This document shows, piece by piece, positions 1 to 8,732 of a stretch of DNA of 64,000 nt. The position numbers and the translations under genes were made by a program. This stretch comes from CAVURS01 sp963834425. GTDB lineage: Bacteria; Actinomycetota; Actinomycetes; Actinomycetales; CAVURS01. How positions within the stretch are numbered: the first letter of the stretch is position 1; each line of letters starts with the position of its first letter. The stretch lies in the NCBI GenBank assembly GCA_963834425.1, contig CAWIBR010000004.1, positions 62,001 to 126,000 on the forward strand, given 5' to 3'. Below the pieces are notes generated by a model. That model was not told the DNA's origin, did not search any database, and was given only the letters and a program-made list of their open reading frames with translations.

Positions 1-544
1 AAGTCGCCGAGCCGACCGCGGATGCCAAGCGGGGCAACGCTTCCAGGGCCGCGGCGACACTCCAACCGCCGTTGGCATCGACCCGGATCCGCGCCGCCGA
101 TCCGCCCAGCGCGTCGACGGTCGCGGCCACCCGCTCAATGTCGTCGGCGAGGGTCTGGCCGCTCTCGGCCACCTTGATCTTGGCCGTCGTGGCGCCCGGG
201 AATCGAGCCAGCACCCCCGCGACCTGGTCGGCGGGCACCGCGGGCACCGTCGCGTTGACCGGCACCTGGTCGCGGACGGCCGCCGGCCACTGCCCCCACG
301 CGCCTTCGACCGCCGCCGCCAGCCAGCGGGCCGACTCCACGTCGTCGTACTCGGTGAACGGGCCGAACTCGCCCCAGCCGGAGGGCCCACGCAGCAGGAG
401 GACCTCGCGCTCCAGCAGGCCGCGGAAACGGACCCGCATCGGCAGCCGCACGACGACTGCCGCGTCCTGCAGGTCAGCCAGCGTCGGCAGCCCGGACGGC
501 GCGACGACGCCAACGGGGACGACGCGGACGACCGGGGCAGCCAT
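1..544 (-). CDS. menC: o-Succinylbenzoate synthase MenC, partial (C-terminus off the left edge)
   Basis: Enolase-superfamily enzyme that dehydrates SHCHC to o-succinylbenzoate in menaquinone synthesis, cytosolic. About 181 codons of the N-terminal part are visible from the ATG at 544; the rest lies beyond base 1. The early PMRVRFRGLLERE and GPSGWGEFGPF segments are typical of MenC proteins, followed by PVNATVPAV and a KIKV stretch ending the capping domain. The frame stays open to the edge. It is head-to-head with menB, the two start codons being about 20 bp apart, and an AGGATAGG stretch just before the ATG could serve as ribosome binding site. Family call from motifs; the catalytic barrel is only partly present. 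Confidence 0.88.
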   Translation of the reverse strand, partial: MAAPVVRVVPVGVVAPSGLPTLADLQDAAVVVRLPMRVRFRGLLEREVLLLRGPSGWGEFGPFTEYDDVESARWLAAAVEGAWGQWPAAVRDQVPVNATVPAVPADQVAGVLARFPGATTAKIKVAESGQTLADDIERVAATVDALGGSAARIRVDANGGWSVAAALEALPRLASAVGSAT

Positions 545-550
545 GCGGCC

Positions 551-556
551 TATCCT
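551..556 (+). promoter_or_regulatory. -10 element TATCCT for leaderless menB
   Basis: TATCCT fits TANNNT and ends 7 nt before GTG 564, the spacing expected if transcription starts at the start codon. It favours GTG 564 over ATG 543 for menB. Inference from sequence. Confidence 0.5.
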
Positions 557-563
557 CGCCGAC

Positions 564-1520
564 GTGACCTCCGAGCGCGTGCCCCCCGTGGTGTCCGAGC
601 TGTTCGACCCAGCCGCGTGGGCGCCGGTCGCGGACTTCCGCGGACCCGAGCTGACCGACCTGACCTACCACCGCTGCGTCCTCCCCGGGGCGGCCGGCGG
701 CACCGTGCGGATCGCGTTCGACCGGCCAGAGGTGCGCAACGCGTTCCGGCCGCACACCGTCGATGAGCTCTATCGCGCCCTCGACCACGCCCGGATGACC
801 CCCGACGTCGGCACCGTGCTGCTGACCGGCAACGGCCCGAGCCCGAAGGACGGCGGCTGGGCCTTCTGCTCCGGCGGCGACCAGCGGATCCGCGGGCGCA
901 GCGGTTACCAGTACGCCGAGGGCGCTGACGCCGGGTCGGTCGACACGGCCCGGGTGGCGGCGGAGGGCGGCCGGCTGCACATCCTGGAGGTGCAGCGGCT
1001 GATCCGCACGATGCCCAAGGTCGTCGTCGCGGTGGTCCCTGGCTGGGCGGCCGGCGGCGGCCACTCGCTGCACGTCGTGTGCGACCTGACCATCGCCAGC
1101 CGCGAGCACGCGCGGTTCAAGCAGACCGACGCCGACGTCGGCTCGTTCGACGCGGGCTACGGCTCGGCGTACCTGGCCCGGATGGTCGGGCAGAAGCGGG
1201 CCCGCGAGATCTTCTTCCTCGGCCGGACCTACGACGCGCAGGCGATGGCCGACATGGGAGCGGTCAACCTGGTCGCCGACCACGCCGACCTCGAGCGCAC
1301 CGCCCTGGAGGTGGCGGCCGAGATCAACGGCAAGAGCCCCACCGCCCAGCGGATGCTGAAGTTCGCGTTCAACCTGGTGGACGACGGGCTGATGGGGCAG
1401 CAGGTCTTCGCCGGCGAGGCGACCCGGCTGGCCTACATGACCGACGAGGCCGTCGAGGGTCGGGACGCCTTCCTGGAGAAGCGGCCGCCGGACTGGTCGC
1501 CCTTCCCGCACTACTTCTGA
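564..1520 (+). CDS. menB: 1,4-Dihydroxy-2-naphthoyl-CoA synthase MenB
   Basis: Crotonase-fold enzyme that cyclises o-succinylbenzoyl-CoA to DHNA-CoA in menaquinone synthesis. 318 aa from GTG 564, the usual actinobacterial MenB length. Visible family marks are the oxyanion-hole segments FCSGGDQ (about 101-107) and GWAAGGGHSLHV (about 160-171), the DVGSFDAGYGSAY loop with Asp191, and the C-terminal PDWSPFPHYF signature. An in-frame ATG at 543 would add seven residues, but a TATCCT -10 box 7 nt before the GTG argues for the shorter leaderless form. Divergent from menC; the adjacent minus-strand gene converges on its 3' end. Confidence 0.95.
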   Translation: MTSERVPPVVSELFDPAAWAPVADFRGPELTDLTYHRCVLPGAAGGTVRIAFDRPEVRNAFRPHTVDELYRALDHARMTPDVGTVLLTGNGPSPKDGGWAFCSGGDQRIRGRSGYQYAEGADAGSVDTARVAAEGGRLHILEVQRLIRTMPKVVVAVVPGWAAGGGHSLHVVCDLTIASREHARFKQTDADVGSFDAGYGSAYLARMVGQKRAREIFFLGRTYDAQAMADMGAVNLVADHADLERTALEVAAEINGKSPTAQRMLKFAFNLVDDGLMGQQVFAGEATRLAYMTDEAVEGRDAFLEKRPPDWSPFPHYF

Positions 1521-1543
1521 CCCTCAGCGACGGAACGCCGGCC

Positions 1544-2915
1544 TCAGCCGGTCTCGGGCCAGGCCACCTCGACCGACATCCGGAAGCCGGGGTTCCCGTG
1601 CGCCAGCCGCTGGCGCAGCGCCTCGAGCAGGAACGGTCGTCCGGCCGCCGTCAGTCGGAGGTGGCCCTCCGGCTCGAGCCGGAGGATCAGGCCGAAGCCG
1701 GGCGGCGGCCGACAGAGCCGCGGCTGTCAGGTCTGGGATCACACCGGGTTCGAGCGGCGTTCCCCTGGCCTGACCCCATCGACGATGGGCACTCGTGCCG
1801 TCGATCCAGCGCGCGAGGTGTTCAGCCTCGACCGGTCCGGCCAGCAGAGCGGCGCAGACCAGCTCCGCGACCTCGCAACGCAGATCGCCAGCCGCACCGA
1901 CCCACCCGCGGGCCAGCAACTCGGCCACGGTCGGCAACCGCCGGTCGGTCGCGCGACCCCACGACGCCGTCATGGCCTGGCCTGAGGTGACGAGCGATCC
2001 GCCCTGGCGCACGAGCAGCAGGCTCCGCTCGCTCACTGCGCGATAGAACGCCAGGGACGGGACGTTGGACTCGCGCGGGGTGCGCCCGGCTCGCAGCTCG
2101 CCGGCACCGAACCGGGCGAGGTAGCCGCGCACGACCCGCCCGGGTAGATGCCCCGCAGCCGTGAGCCGCACCCCACCCAGGCACTGATCGATCAGCCAGG
2201 TGACCTGATCCGGCACGACCCGATCCCCCTCGACCGCATCGATCGCGCACGTCGGCCGGGTCAGCTCGGGCTCGAGCGGCCCCAGCAGATCTCCGCGGGG
2301 CGAGCCGCTGCCGGCCCAGCAGTGGAAGCGCTCGATCAGCACTCCCTGCAACGGAGCGAACCCACCGAGCTCGGCAAGCGGCGCCTCCAACACGGCCCGA
2401 GTCAGCCGATGGCGGACGCCGGCTGAGCCCGCTCGGCCCGGCTCGAACTCCCCGGTCGCGCAGGCCAACTCGAGGGCGTTGGCTACCCGCTCGTACGCGT
2501 CCTGCTCGGCCGGACCGGGCTCGGTGACCCAGGTCAGGAGGTCAGTGTCCGGCGGCGTGATCGCGGACTCCCGGGGTGAGACGCCGCGCCAGTCGGACCG
2601 GTCGAACGGTCCCGGACCCGAACGCTCGATCAGGCCTCGGGTCCGCTGTCCGCCGGCGATCGCGGCGTAGCGTCGGAGGTCGAAGCGAGCCAAGAGCGAG
2701 GCCAGCGCCAACGCCGCCAACAGCCGGTCGTTGCGGGAGATCCCGGTGGCGTTCGGCAGCACCTCCCAGCAGAACTGCTGCAGCCGCCACTGCGTGACCT
2801 CCTCCGGCCGCCCGCTATTGGTCATCGCATCGAGTGCCGCCGCCGCTCGCTCGGCCGCCGCAAGACCCCATTCCAGCGCGATCGGCGGGATCGCTGCTTC
2901 CACCCTTTTGTCCAT
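1544..2915 (-). CDS. Conserved hypothetical protein, frameshifted near 1705-1720
   Basis: Unrecognised function. About 455 aa starting at ATG 2915, preceded by GGAG; an upstream ATG at 2927 is also possible. The conserved-looking part includes LTAAGHLPGRVVRGYL and then a helical C-terminal region. The uninterrupted frame ends in a low-quality Pro/Arg/Gly tail stopping at 1524, whereas the neighbouring frame reads GFGLILRLEPEGHLRLTAAG and on to WPETG, stopping at 1544. The second version repeats the LTAAG theme and looks like the true C-terminus, so a one-base error lies near 1705-1720. From memory it resembles the C-terminal half of pRiA4b ORF-3-like proteins, with low certainty. Confidence 0.6.
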
Positions 2916-2978
2916 TCCCGGCTCCATGCCCGGAGAGTGCCAGCGCCGTCCGACAACCCGTCGCCACCGGTCCGGACG

Positions 2979-2984
2979 TAGCCT
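2979..2984 (+). promoter_or_regulatory. -10 element TAGCCT before ATG 2991
   Basis: TAGCCT ends 6 nt before ATG 2991, the leaderless arrangement seen at other genes here. ATG 2991 opens a frame (MSDERPADP...) that stops near 3116, so it supports the view that the cupin gene starts at 2991 and suffers a one-base shift before 3140. Confidence 0.4.
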
Positions 2985-3139
2985 GCCGCCATGTCTGACG
3001 AGCGCCCTGCCGACCCCGCTGAGGAGCCCACGTCACGCCCACCGTCGAGCCCGGTCTCGGCTCCCATCCCGAACGAGCGGCGAACCCCTGTCGCCGGGTC
3101 CCCGACGAGGAACTGACCCCCGCCGACCCGACGCCGGGG

Positions 3140-3454
3140 ATGGCTCGCCGGGTCGGGCTGCGCACCGAGGGCATGTGGTCCGGCACGGTCGACACCGAGC
3201 CGGGCACGACGACCGGCTGGCACCACCACGGCGAGCACGACACGACGCTCTACGTCGTCTCCGGCCGGTTTCGGCTGGAGTCCGGCCCGGGCGGCCAGAG
3301 CGTTGTCGAGGGCGGCCCGGGTGACTTCCTGCACGTGCCGGCCGGCGCGATCCACCGGGAGTCCAACCCGGGCGATGTCTCCTCGCGCGCCGTCATCGTC
3401 CGCTGCGGCACGGGCACCCCGACGACCAACGTCGACGGGCCCGCGTCGAACTAG
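3140..3454 (+). CDS. Small cupin-domain protein, N-terminus probably frameshifted
   Basis: Single-domain cupin of about 104 aa. Cupin motif 1 with a His cluster is seen at GWHHHGEHDTTLYVVSG and motif 2 at PGDFLHVPAGAIHRESNP, so a metal-binding beta-barrel is likely; substrate unknown. The ATG at 3140 lies inside the conserved stretch RVPDEELTPADPTPGMARR, whose first half is upstream in the same frame without a start codon. A -10 box and ATG 2991 sit upstream in a different frame, so the real gene probably spans 2991-3454 with an indel near 3090-3120. Lies between two minus-strand genes. Confidence 0.75.
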   Translation: MARRVGLRTEGMWSGTVDTEPGTTTGWHHHGEHDTTLYVVSGRFRLESGPGGQSVVEGGPGDFLHVPAGAIHRESNPGDVSSRAVIVRCGTGTPTTNVDGPASN

Positions 3455-3484
3455 CCCGGCCAACGGCGGTTGGCGCGATCGTGG

Positions 3485-4684
3485 TCAGGTGGCGGCCAGG
3501 CGGGCGGCCCGATCTCCGGCGAGCGCGGCGTCGACCAGCGACGCCGCGAAATAGAGGCCCATCAACAGCACCGTCAACGGCAACGAGACCCAGATGGCCG
3601 CGGCCGCCACGACCAGGATCCCGACCGATTTGACCAGACTGCGCGCCCGCATCGAGAAGCCGTCGGTCGCGCGCTGGTGCAGCTCGGTCAGGACCAGGAG
3701 GTAGATCGCAACCGGCACCGCAACGCAGTACGCCGCGTTCACGGCCGAGATCTCACCGCCGCCGTCGGCGACCTCGGCCGCGACGGCAAGGCCCGCCCCG
3801 AGCGCGGCCACCGCGGCGAAGATCGGCAGGTGGCCATAGCCCCAAATCCACGAGTTCCGCTCGCTGACAACGATGGTGGAGCCACCCGGCGGGTCGAAGT
3901 AGATCCACCAGACGCCGAAGAGCAGCAGCATCGCGCCCCCGCCGCCGCTCACGCTGGCCCAGGACAGCTCACTCGTCTTGCCCGCGATCATGGTCGACAG
4001 CACCGACTCGCCCAGGACGATCAGGGTGAACTCGCCGTACCGCTCGGCGATGTGCTCGGGATGCCAGGGCGTCATCGGTCCGGCCCGCTCGGCCCAGAAC
4101 GGCACCGCGACCTCGCAGGCGACCAAGACCAGGAAGGACGCGGTCCCCAGGCTGTGCGGCAGGGCCAGCCGGGCCACCCAGCCGATCTGGGTGATCACCA
4201 AACCGATGGCGTAGCGCCGCGCGACCCGGCGGCGAGGCGGGTCGCCCGCTGCGGCGCGCAGCCACTGCACGGTCAACGGGATCCGCATGATCACGTAGCC
4301 CACGGTCACCCGCGTGTAGTCGGCCGAGGCGAAGGCCTCGTCCACCCCGGTGGCCAGCACGAGCACGCCGGTCATCTGCACCAGGGTCAGCAGCCGGTAG
4401 AGCACGTCGTCGCGGTCGTAGGCCGACGCGAACCAGCTGAAGTTCATCCAGGCCCACCAGATCCCGAAGAACACCGACAGGTAGCCGGCCAGCCCGTGCC
4501 AGAGGTGACCCGCCGCGAGCGAGTGGTGCAGGTCGGCCGAGGCCTGACCGACCGCCACGACGAAGCACAGGTCGAAGAGCAGCTCCAGCGGCGTCGACGC
4601 GCGATGCTCCTCGCCGGGGTCCCGCGGCGGCATCGCCCAGGTCCAGCCGTGCCAGGCCACCGTGGTCCGTGCGGGCTCGCTCAT
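3485..4684 (-). CDS. Low-temperature-requirement A (LtrA) family membrane protein
   Basis: 399 aa integral membrane protein of the LtrA family, role in the cell unclear. Family marks include TPLELLFDLCFVVAVGQ near residue 30, FFGIWWAWMNFSWFASAYDRDD, and ERYGEFTLIVLGESVLS in the middle; about ten hydrophobic segments are visible. Start ATG 4684 gives the normal length; an AGGAGG lies 18 nt upstream, a little far for a ribosome binding site. It sits inside the menaquinone region but on the opposite strand to menE, so a direct link to quinone synthesis is not implied. Confidence 0.88.
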   Translation of the reverse strand: MSEPARTTVAWHGWTWAMPPRDPGEEHRASTPLELLFDLCFVVAVGQASADLHHSLAAGHLWHGLAGYLSVFFGIWWAWMNFSWFASAYDRDDVLYRLLTLVQMTGVLVLATGVDEAFASADYTRVTVGYVIMRIPLTVQWLRAAAGDPPRRRVARRYAIGLVITQIGWVARLALPHSLGTASFLVLVACEVAVPFWAERAGPMTPWHPEHIAERYGEFTLIVLGESVLSTMIAGKTSELSWASVSGGGGAMLLLFGVWWIYFDPPGGSTIVVSERNSWIWGYGHLPIFAAVAALGAGLAVAAEVADGGGEISAVNAAYCVAVPVAIYLLVLTELHQRATDGFSMRARSLVKSVGILVVAAAAIWVSLPLTVLLMGLYFAASLVDAALAGDRAARLAAT

Positions 4685-4734
4685 CCGTCCACCCCTGCCG
4701 CACCTCCTGCGCGAGAGCCGCCCATCATGGGCCA

Positions 4735-4740
4735 TACCCT
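4735..4740 (+). promoter_or_regulatory. -10 element TACCCT for leaderless menE
   Basis: TACCCT lies exactly 7 nt before GTG 4748, favouring that start over ATG 4727, which would place the box inside the coding region. Confidence 0.5.
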
Positions 4741-4747
4741 GACAGGT

Positions 4748-5992
4748 GTGAGCCGGCGCGATGTCCTCCTCCTGCCGGTCGGCGGCGGTCCGGCCGCTCT
4801 CGAGGCGATCCCCGCCCTGGCCCGGGCCCTGGCCGGAGAGGGTCCGGCCCTGATGCCGGTGGGGGCCGGTTCGAGCCGGGAGCCGACCCGGCCGGGCGGG
4901 CGACTGTCCGCCGACGAGGACGACCCCGACGACCCGACCGCGCTCATCGTCGCCACCTCCGGCTCGACCGGCGAGCCGAAGGGTGCGTTGCTGCCGGTCA
5001 GCGCGCTTCAGGCCTCGGCCGCGGCCACCCACCACCGTCTCGGCGGGCCGGGGAGCTGGCTGCTGGCGCTGCCACCACACCACATCGCGGGCCTCCAAGT
5101 GCTCCTGCGGTCCATCACGAGCGGCACCTCGCCGGTCGTGATGGACCTCGCAGAAGGCTTCTCTCCCAACGGTTTTGCGGCTGCCACGCTGGAGCTCACG
5201 AGTCGCCCGGGCGTGCATCGCGCCTACACCTCGTTGGTGCCGACCCAGCTCACCCGGCTGCTCGACGCTGGCGGGGAGGCCCTGGCCGCACTTGCGGCGT
5301 ACGACGGAGTCCTGGTCGGCGGTGCGGCCACCGCGCCGGCCGCCATCGAGCGGGCCCGGGCCGCGGGCGTCGCGGTGACGACGACCTACGGCATGAGCGA
5401 GACCTGTGGCGGCTGCGTCTACGACGGGCGGCCACTCGAGGGCGTCTGGTGGCGCACCGAGGACGACGGCCGGATCGAGCTGGGCGGCGACGTCGTGGGA
5501 CGTGGCTACCGCGGGGCCCAGGGTCATCCGGCCTTCCGGTTCGAGCTCGACGGCAGTCGCTGGTTCCGCACCGACGACGTCGGCGAGATCGGTCTCGACG
5601 GCACGCTGCAGATCATCGGCCGCTTCGACGACGTCATCGTCACGGGCGGCCTGAAGGTCTCCCCGGCCCTCGTCGAGGGCGCCCTGGCCGACCTGCCCGG
5701 GGTGCTGCAGGTCGTCGTGGTCGGCGTGCCCGACCGCGAGTGGGGCGAGCGCGTCGTCGCGGTCGTGGTGCCGGATCGGGACGGCACCACGACGACAGAC
5801 TCGCCGTCGCGACCCCTGCAGCTGGCGACACTGCACCGCCGGGTGGCCGAGCACGTCGCGTCGTACGCCGCACCCCGCCAGCTCGTGCTGGTCGAGGAGA
5901 TCCCCGTGATCGGCCCGGGCAAACCCGACCGGGCGGCATTGCGGCGACTGGCCGCCGCTCGGGAGCTCGAGGAACCCCCGGCGGTCAGGTGA
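4748..5992 (+). CDS. menE: o-Succinylbenzoate-CoA ligase MenE
   Basis: ANL-superfamily ligase that activates o-succinylbenzoate with ATP and CoA, feeding MenB. 414 aa from GTG 4748; shorter than the average acyl ligase, as is usual for actinobacterial MenE. The phosphate-binding loop SGSTGEPKG is at about 71-79, TTYGMSETCGG is the A5 motif, RFDDVIVTGGLKVSP is the A8 hinge, and GPGKPDRAALRRL holds the C-terminal catalytic Lys. Followed 28 bp later by menA on the same strand, so the two probably form one transcript. Confidence 0.93.
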   Translation: MSRRDVLLLPVGGGPAALEAIPALARALAGEGPALMPVGAGSSREPTRPGGRLSADEDDPDDPTALIVATSGSTGEPKGALLPVSALQASAAATHHRLGGPGSWLLALPPHHIAGLQVLLRSITSGTSPVVMDLAEGFSPNGFAAATLELTSRPGVHRAYTSLVPTQLTRLLDAGGEALAALAAYDGVLVGGAATAPAAIERARAAGVAVTTTYGMSETCGGCVYDGRPLEGVWWRTEDDGRIELGGDVVGRGYRGAQGHPAFRFELDGSRWFRTDDVGEIGLDGTLQIIGRFDDVIVTGGLKVSPALVEGALADLPGVLQVVVVGVPDREWGERVVAVVVPDRDGTTTTDSPSRPLQLATLHRRVAEHVASYAAPRQLVLVEEIPVIGPGKPDRAALRRLAAARELEEPPAVR

Positions 5993-6020
5993 GCTCCGGC
6001 CAGACGGCAGGATGGCCGCC

Positions 6021-6891
6021 ATGGCGAGCGCGGCGCAGTGGCTCGAGGGCGCCCGCCCACGGACGTTGCCGGCGGCCATCGCCCCGGTTTTGGTGGGCAG
6101 CGGCGCCGCGGCCGCGCTCGACGCCTTCGGCCTCGGTCGCGCGCTGCTCGCCCTCGGCGTCTCGCTGGCTCTGCAGGTCGGCGTCAACTACGCCAATGAC
6201 TACTCCGACGGCGTTCGGGGCACGGACGCCGACCGGGTCGGGCCGCTGCGGCTGACCGGGTCCGGTGCCGCCCGGCCCTGGGCAGGTCAAGGCCGCGGCG
6301 TTCGCGGCGTTCGGGCTGTCGGCCCTGCTGGGTCTGGTGCTCGTCGCGCTGTGCGGTCACTGGTGGCTGATCGCGGTCGGCGTGGCCTGCGTGGCCGCCG
6401 CGTGGTTCTACACCGGCGGCTCAAATCCCTACGGCTACAGCGGTTTCGGTGAGATCTTCGTCTTCGTCTTCTTTGGCCTGGTCGCCGTCCTCGGCACGAC
6501 CTACACCCAGGCCGGCCGCATCTCCGGGCCGGCCGTCGCGGGGGCCTGCGCGGTCGGCGCCCTGGCCTGCGCGATCCTCGTGGCCAACAACCTGCGCGAC
6601 ATCCCGACCGACGCCCTCACGGGCAAGCGGACCCTCGCGGTGCGGCTCGGTGACGCCCGCACCCGCATCCTGTACGTCGCGCTCGTGGCCGCGGCGTTCG
6701 TCCTCGTCGTCGTGGCGGCCCTCTGGCGCCCGGCCGCGTTGATCGCCCTGGCGGCGGTCGTGCTGGCGGTCCGACCGGTGCGCCTGGTCCGCTCGGGCGC
6801 GACGGGCCGTGAGCTGATCGCCGTACTGAAGGACACCGGCCGCCTCGAGCTCGGCTACGCCGTCCTGCTCGCCCTGGGCCTGGCCCTCTAG
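6021..6891 (+). CDS. menA: 1,4-Dihydroxy-2-naphthoate prenyltransferase MenA, frameshifted near 6265
   Basis: UbiA-family membrane enzyme that prenylates and decarboxylates DHNA to demethylmenaquinone. The N-terminus (QWLEGARPRTLPAA, then NDYSDGVRGTD, the first Asp-rich motif) is in one frame. The rest (PPGPGQVKAAAFAAFG onward, with the second Asp motif NNLRDIPTDALTGKRTLA) is in another. The join falls near 6262-6285 at GTCCGGTGCCGCCC, where one base is missing or extra. All expected transmembrane segments are present on both sides, so an intact gene of about 290 aa is likely in the organism. ATG 6012 is an alternative start. Last gene of the men cluster here. Confidence 0.88.
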
Positions 6892-6910
6892 CTGGGGGAC
6901 GCCATCATTT

Positions 6911-6949
6911 CGGCCCCGTCGGACCCACTTACTGGGTCTGCTGGGGCCG
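6911..6949. terminator. Hairpin between convergent menA and DUF4229 gene
   Basis: Two nested inverted pairs: CGGCCCC (6911-6917) with GGGGCCG (6943-6949), and GACCCA (6922-6927) with TGGGTC (6933-6938). It overlaps the TAA of the minus-strand gene and follows menA by 20 bp, so it could stop transcripts from both sides. No T-run. Confidence 0.6.
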
Positions 6950-7252
6950 TTCGGTCGAGCTCTCCCGCTCGCCCTTGGCCCGCTCGGCCTCGTCCAGCGC
7001 GTCCTCGACGGCCTCGTCCGAGTCCGGGTCGACCTCCGGGGGCAGCCGGTTCGCGATCCGCCCCGCGAGCCGCGCAGCCATCTCTTCGCGCGGCCCACGC
7101 AGCACCACCAACGACAGGGCCAGCGAGGACGCGGCCGCGAGGATGACCATCGCCACGACCGGGATGCCGGTGGCCTGCCGCACGAGCGCGAAGACGAGCA
7201 GGCAGCCGAAGAACAGCAGGATGCGCAGGACCGAGTACCGCATAACGCTCAC
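6929..7252 (-). CDS. DUF4229 small membrane protein
   Basis: 107 aa protein with two adjacent hydrophobic segments (about residues 8-24 and 30-50) followed by a charged Glu/Asp-rich cytoplasmic tail, the layout of the DUF4229 family that commonly neighbours cytochrome c maturation genes in actinobacteria. Start GTG 7252 is 6 nt after a TAGCCT -10 box; ATG 7243 is an in-frame alternative. Divergent from the PLDc_N gene. Function unknown. Confidence 0.8.
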   Translation of the reverse strand: MSVMRYSVLRILLFFGCLLVFALVRQATGIPVVAMVILAAASSLALSLVVLRGPREEMAARLAGRIANRLPPEVDPDSDEAVEDALDEAERAKGERESSTERPQQTQ

Positions 7253-7258
7253 GGCCCC

Positions 7259-7264
7259 AGGCTA
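7259..7264 (-). promoter_or_regulatory. -10 element TAGCCT for leaderless DUF4229 gene
   Basis: TAGCCT on the minus strand ends 6 nt before GTG 7252. Confidence 0.45.
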
Positions 7265-7357
7265 CGGGCAGCGCGGGGGTGCGGGAGCCGGCCCCAGAGC
7301 GACGCGGGACCGACGCGGACCAACCGGTGCGATGAAGCAGCCCACAGGAACCGTGCT

Positions 7358-7363
7358 TACACT
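7358..7363 (+). promoter_or_regulatory. -10 element TACACT for leaderless PLDc_N gene
   Basis: TACACT ends 7 nt before GTG 7371, favouring that start over the in-frame ATG 7332. Confidence 0.45.
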
Positions 7364-7370
7364 CCAAAAG

Positions 7371-7686
7371 GTGAGAGCACTGCTGGTCCTCGCCGCGATC
7401 GGGTTGCTGGTCTATGCGGTGATCGACTGCAGCCGCACGCCGGAGCAAGAAGTGCCCAGCGGCGTGCCCCGATCGCTCTGGTTGGTCCTGGTGATCGTCG
7501 TCCCGATCATCGGCCCGCTGCTGTGGATCGTGGCCTCGCGATCGGACGAGAACTCGGCGGGTGGCAAGCCGCGTCCCCGCGGACCCCGTCCAGGGGGCCC
7601 CAAGCCGGGCGGCGGCGCCTCGACGCCGGCGCCCGAGCGGCCCGCTCGGCCCGGACGACGACCCCGACTTCCTGCGCGGTATCTGA
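7371..7686 (+). CDS. PLDc_N-type small membrane protein, frameshifted near 7640
   Basis: About 105 aa. Two hydrophobic helices (VRALLVLAAIGLLVYAVIDC and SLWLVLVIVVPIIGPLLWIV) form the phospholipase D/nuclease N-terminal domain, a membrane anchor often found as a stand-alone protein. A Gly/Pro/Arg-rich linker follows. The typical ending LGPDDDPDFLRGI and its TGA (7684-7686) are in a different frame from the start, so one base is wrong in the GC-rich linker near 7625-7650. Its stop is 5 bp from the stop of convergent ccsB. Confidence 0.78.
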
Positions 7687-7691
7687 GGGAG

Positions 7692-8732
7692 CTAGCTGAC
7701 GCCGGCGTAGGAGTGCAGGCCGACGATCCAGATGTTGACGACCAGGAAGTTGAACAGCAGCGCGGCAAAGCCCACCATCGCGATGTACGACGCCTTGCGC
7801 GGGCCCCAGCCCCGGGTCGCGCGGGCGTGCAGGTAGCCGGCGTAGATCACCCAGATGACGAACGACCAGACTTCCTTGGGGTCCCAGCCCCAGTAGTGAC
7901 CCCACGCGTTCTCGGCCCAGATGGCGCCCGCAACGATGGTGAACGTCCACAGCGGGAAGGCGATCGCGTGCAGGCGGTACGCCGCCTGGTCCAGCTCGGC
8001 CGCGCTCGGCAGGGCCTCCATGAAGTTGCCGCCGACCTCGATCCCCTTGGCCCGTCGACTCTCCCGGGAGGCTTGGACCAGATAGAGAACCGTGGCCGAG
8101 AAGGCCAGCACGAGCAACGCCGAGGCGATGAACGCGACGCTCACGTGGATGGCCAGCCAGTAGCTCTTCAGGGCCGGCACCAGCTGGCCGGCCTGGGTGT
8201 AGAGCACGGTGACGGCCAGGCCCAGCGTGAGCAGGACCGGGCCCGTGACGAACAGACCCAGGAAGCGCAGATCCTTGCGCAGGCAGGCGATCAGGAAGAC
8301 CCCCGTGACGACGCACGAGCCCGCGCAGGCGAACTCGTACATGTTCCCCCACGGCGGCCGTTGCACGGCCAACCCGCGACACAGCACGGCGGACGCGTGC
8401 AGCAGGAAAGCCAGCCAGGTCAACGACATCGCGATGCCCGCGGCCTTGCGCCGACTCGGGATCTTCGGCTGGTCGCTGGGCACCGCTGCCGACCCGCGCG
8501 GCGTCGCCGGTGCGAGGGACCCAGGCCGGTCGAGCGGCGCGGACACGTCGCCGTCGGCGGATCCCGCGGTCACCAGGACGCGCTCCGGGGCCTGGGCGCG
8601 CAGGGCGGCGGTGGCCTGTCGCCCGCTGATCGCCAGGTCGGTCGCGAAGGCGGCCATGGCACCGGCGTACACCGTCATCGCGGAGTAGATCAGCAGGTTG
8701 GAGTTGGTGGCCAGGGTCTCGTTGACGCTCAC
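7692..8732 (-). CDS. ccsB: Cytochrome c biogenesis protein CcsB (ResC/CcsA type)
   Basis: 346 aa multi-pass membrane protein of System II cytochrome c maturation, which with ResB carries haem across the membrane and ligates it to apocytochromes. The haem-handling tryptophan-rich signature WGHYWGWDPKEVWS is near residue 280, with RPPWGNMYEF and TPEG-equivalent loops earlier; about eight transmembrane helices. A linker of about 55 residues after the first helix is variable. Overlaps resB by 4 bp, so the two are translationally coupled. Confidence 0.94.
   Translation of the reverse strand: MSVNETLATNSNLLIYSAMTVYAGAMAAFATDLAISGRQATAALRAQAPERVLVTAGSADGDVSAPLDRPGSLAPATPRGSAAVPSDQPKIPSRRKAAGIAMSLTWLAFLLHASAVLCRGLAVQRPPWGNMYEFACAGSCVVTGVFLIACLRKDLRFLGLFVTGPVLLTLGLAVTVLYTQAGQLVPALKSYWLAIHVSVAFIASALLVLAFSATVLYLVQASRESRRAKGIEVGGNFMEALPSAAELDQAAYRLHAIAFPLWTFTIVAGAIWAENAWGHYWGWDPKEVWSFVIWVIYAGYLHARATRGWGPRKASYIAMVGFAALLFNFLVVNIWIVGLHSYAGVS

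Noticed and set aside
72..563. N-terminal extension of menB back to base 72
   Set aside because: It is antisense to menC and adds residues foreign to the MenB family; GTG 564 has a matching -10 box.
3470..4726. Plus-strand extension of menE across LtrA
   Set aside because: Antisense to LtrA, which has full family signatures; menE has a plausible own start.
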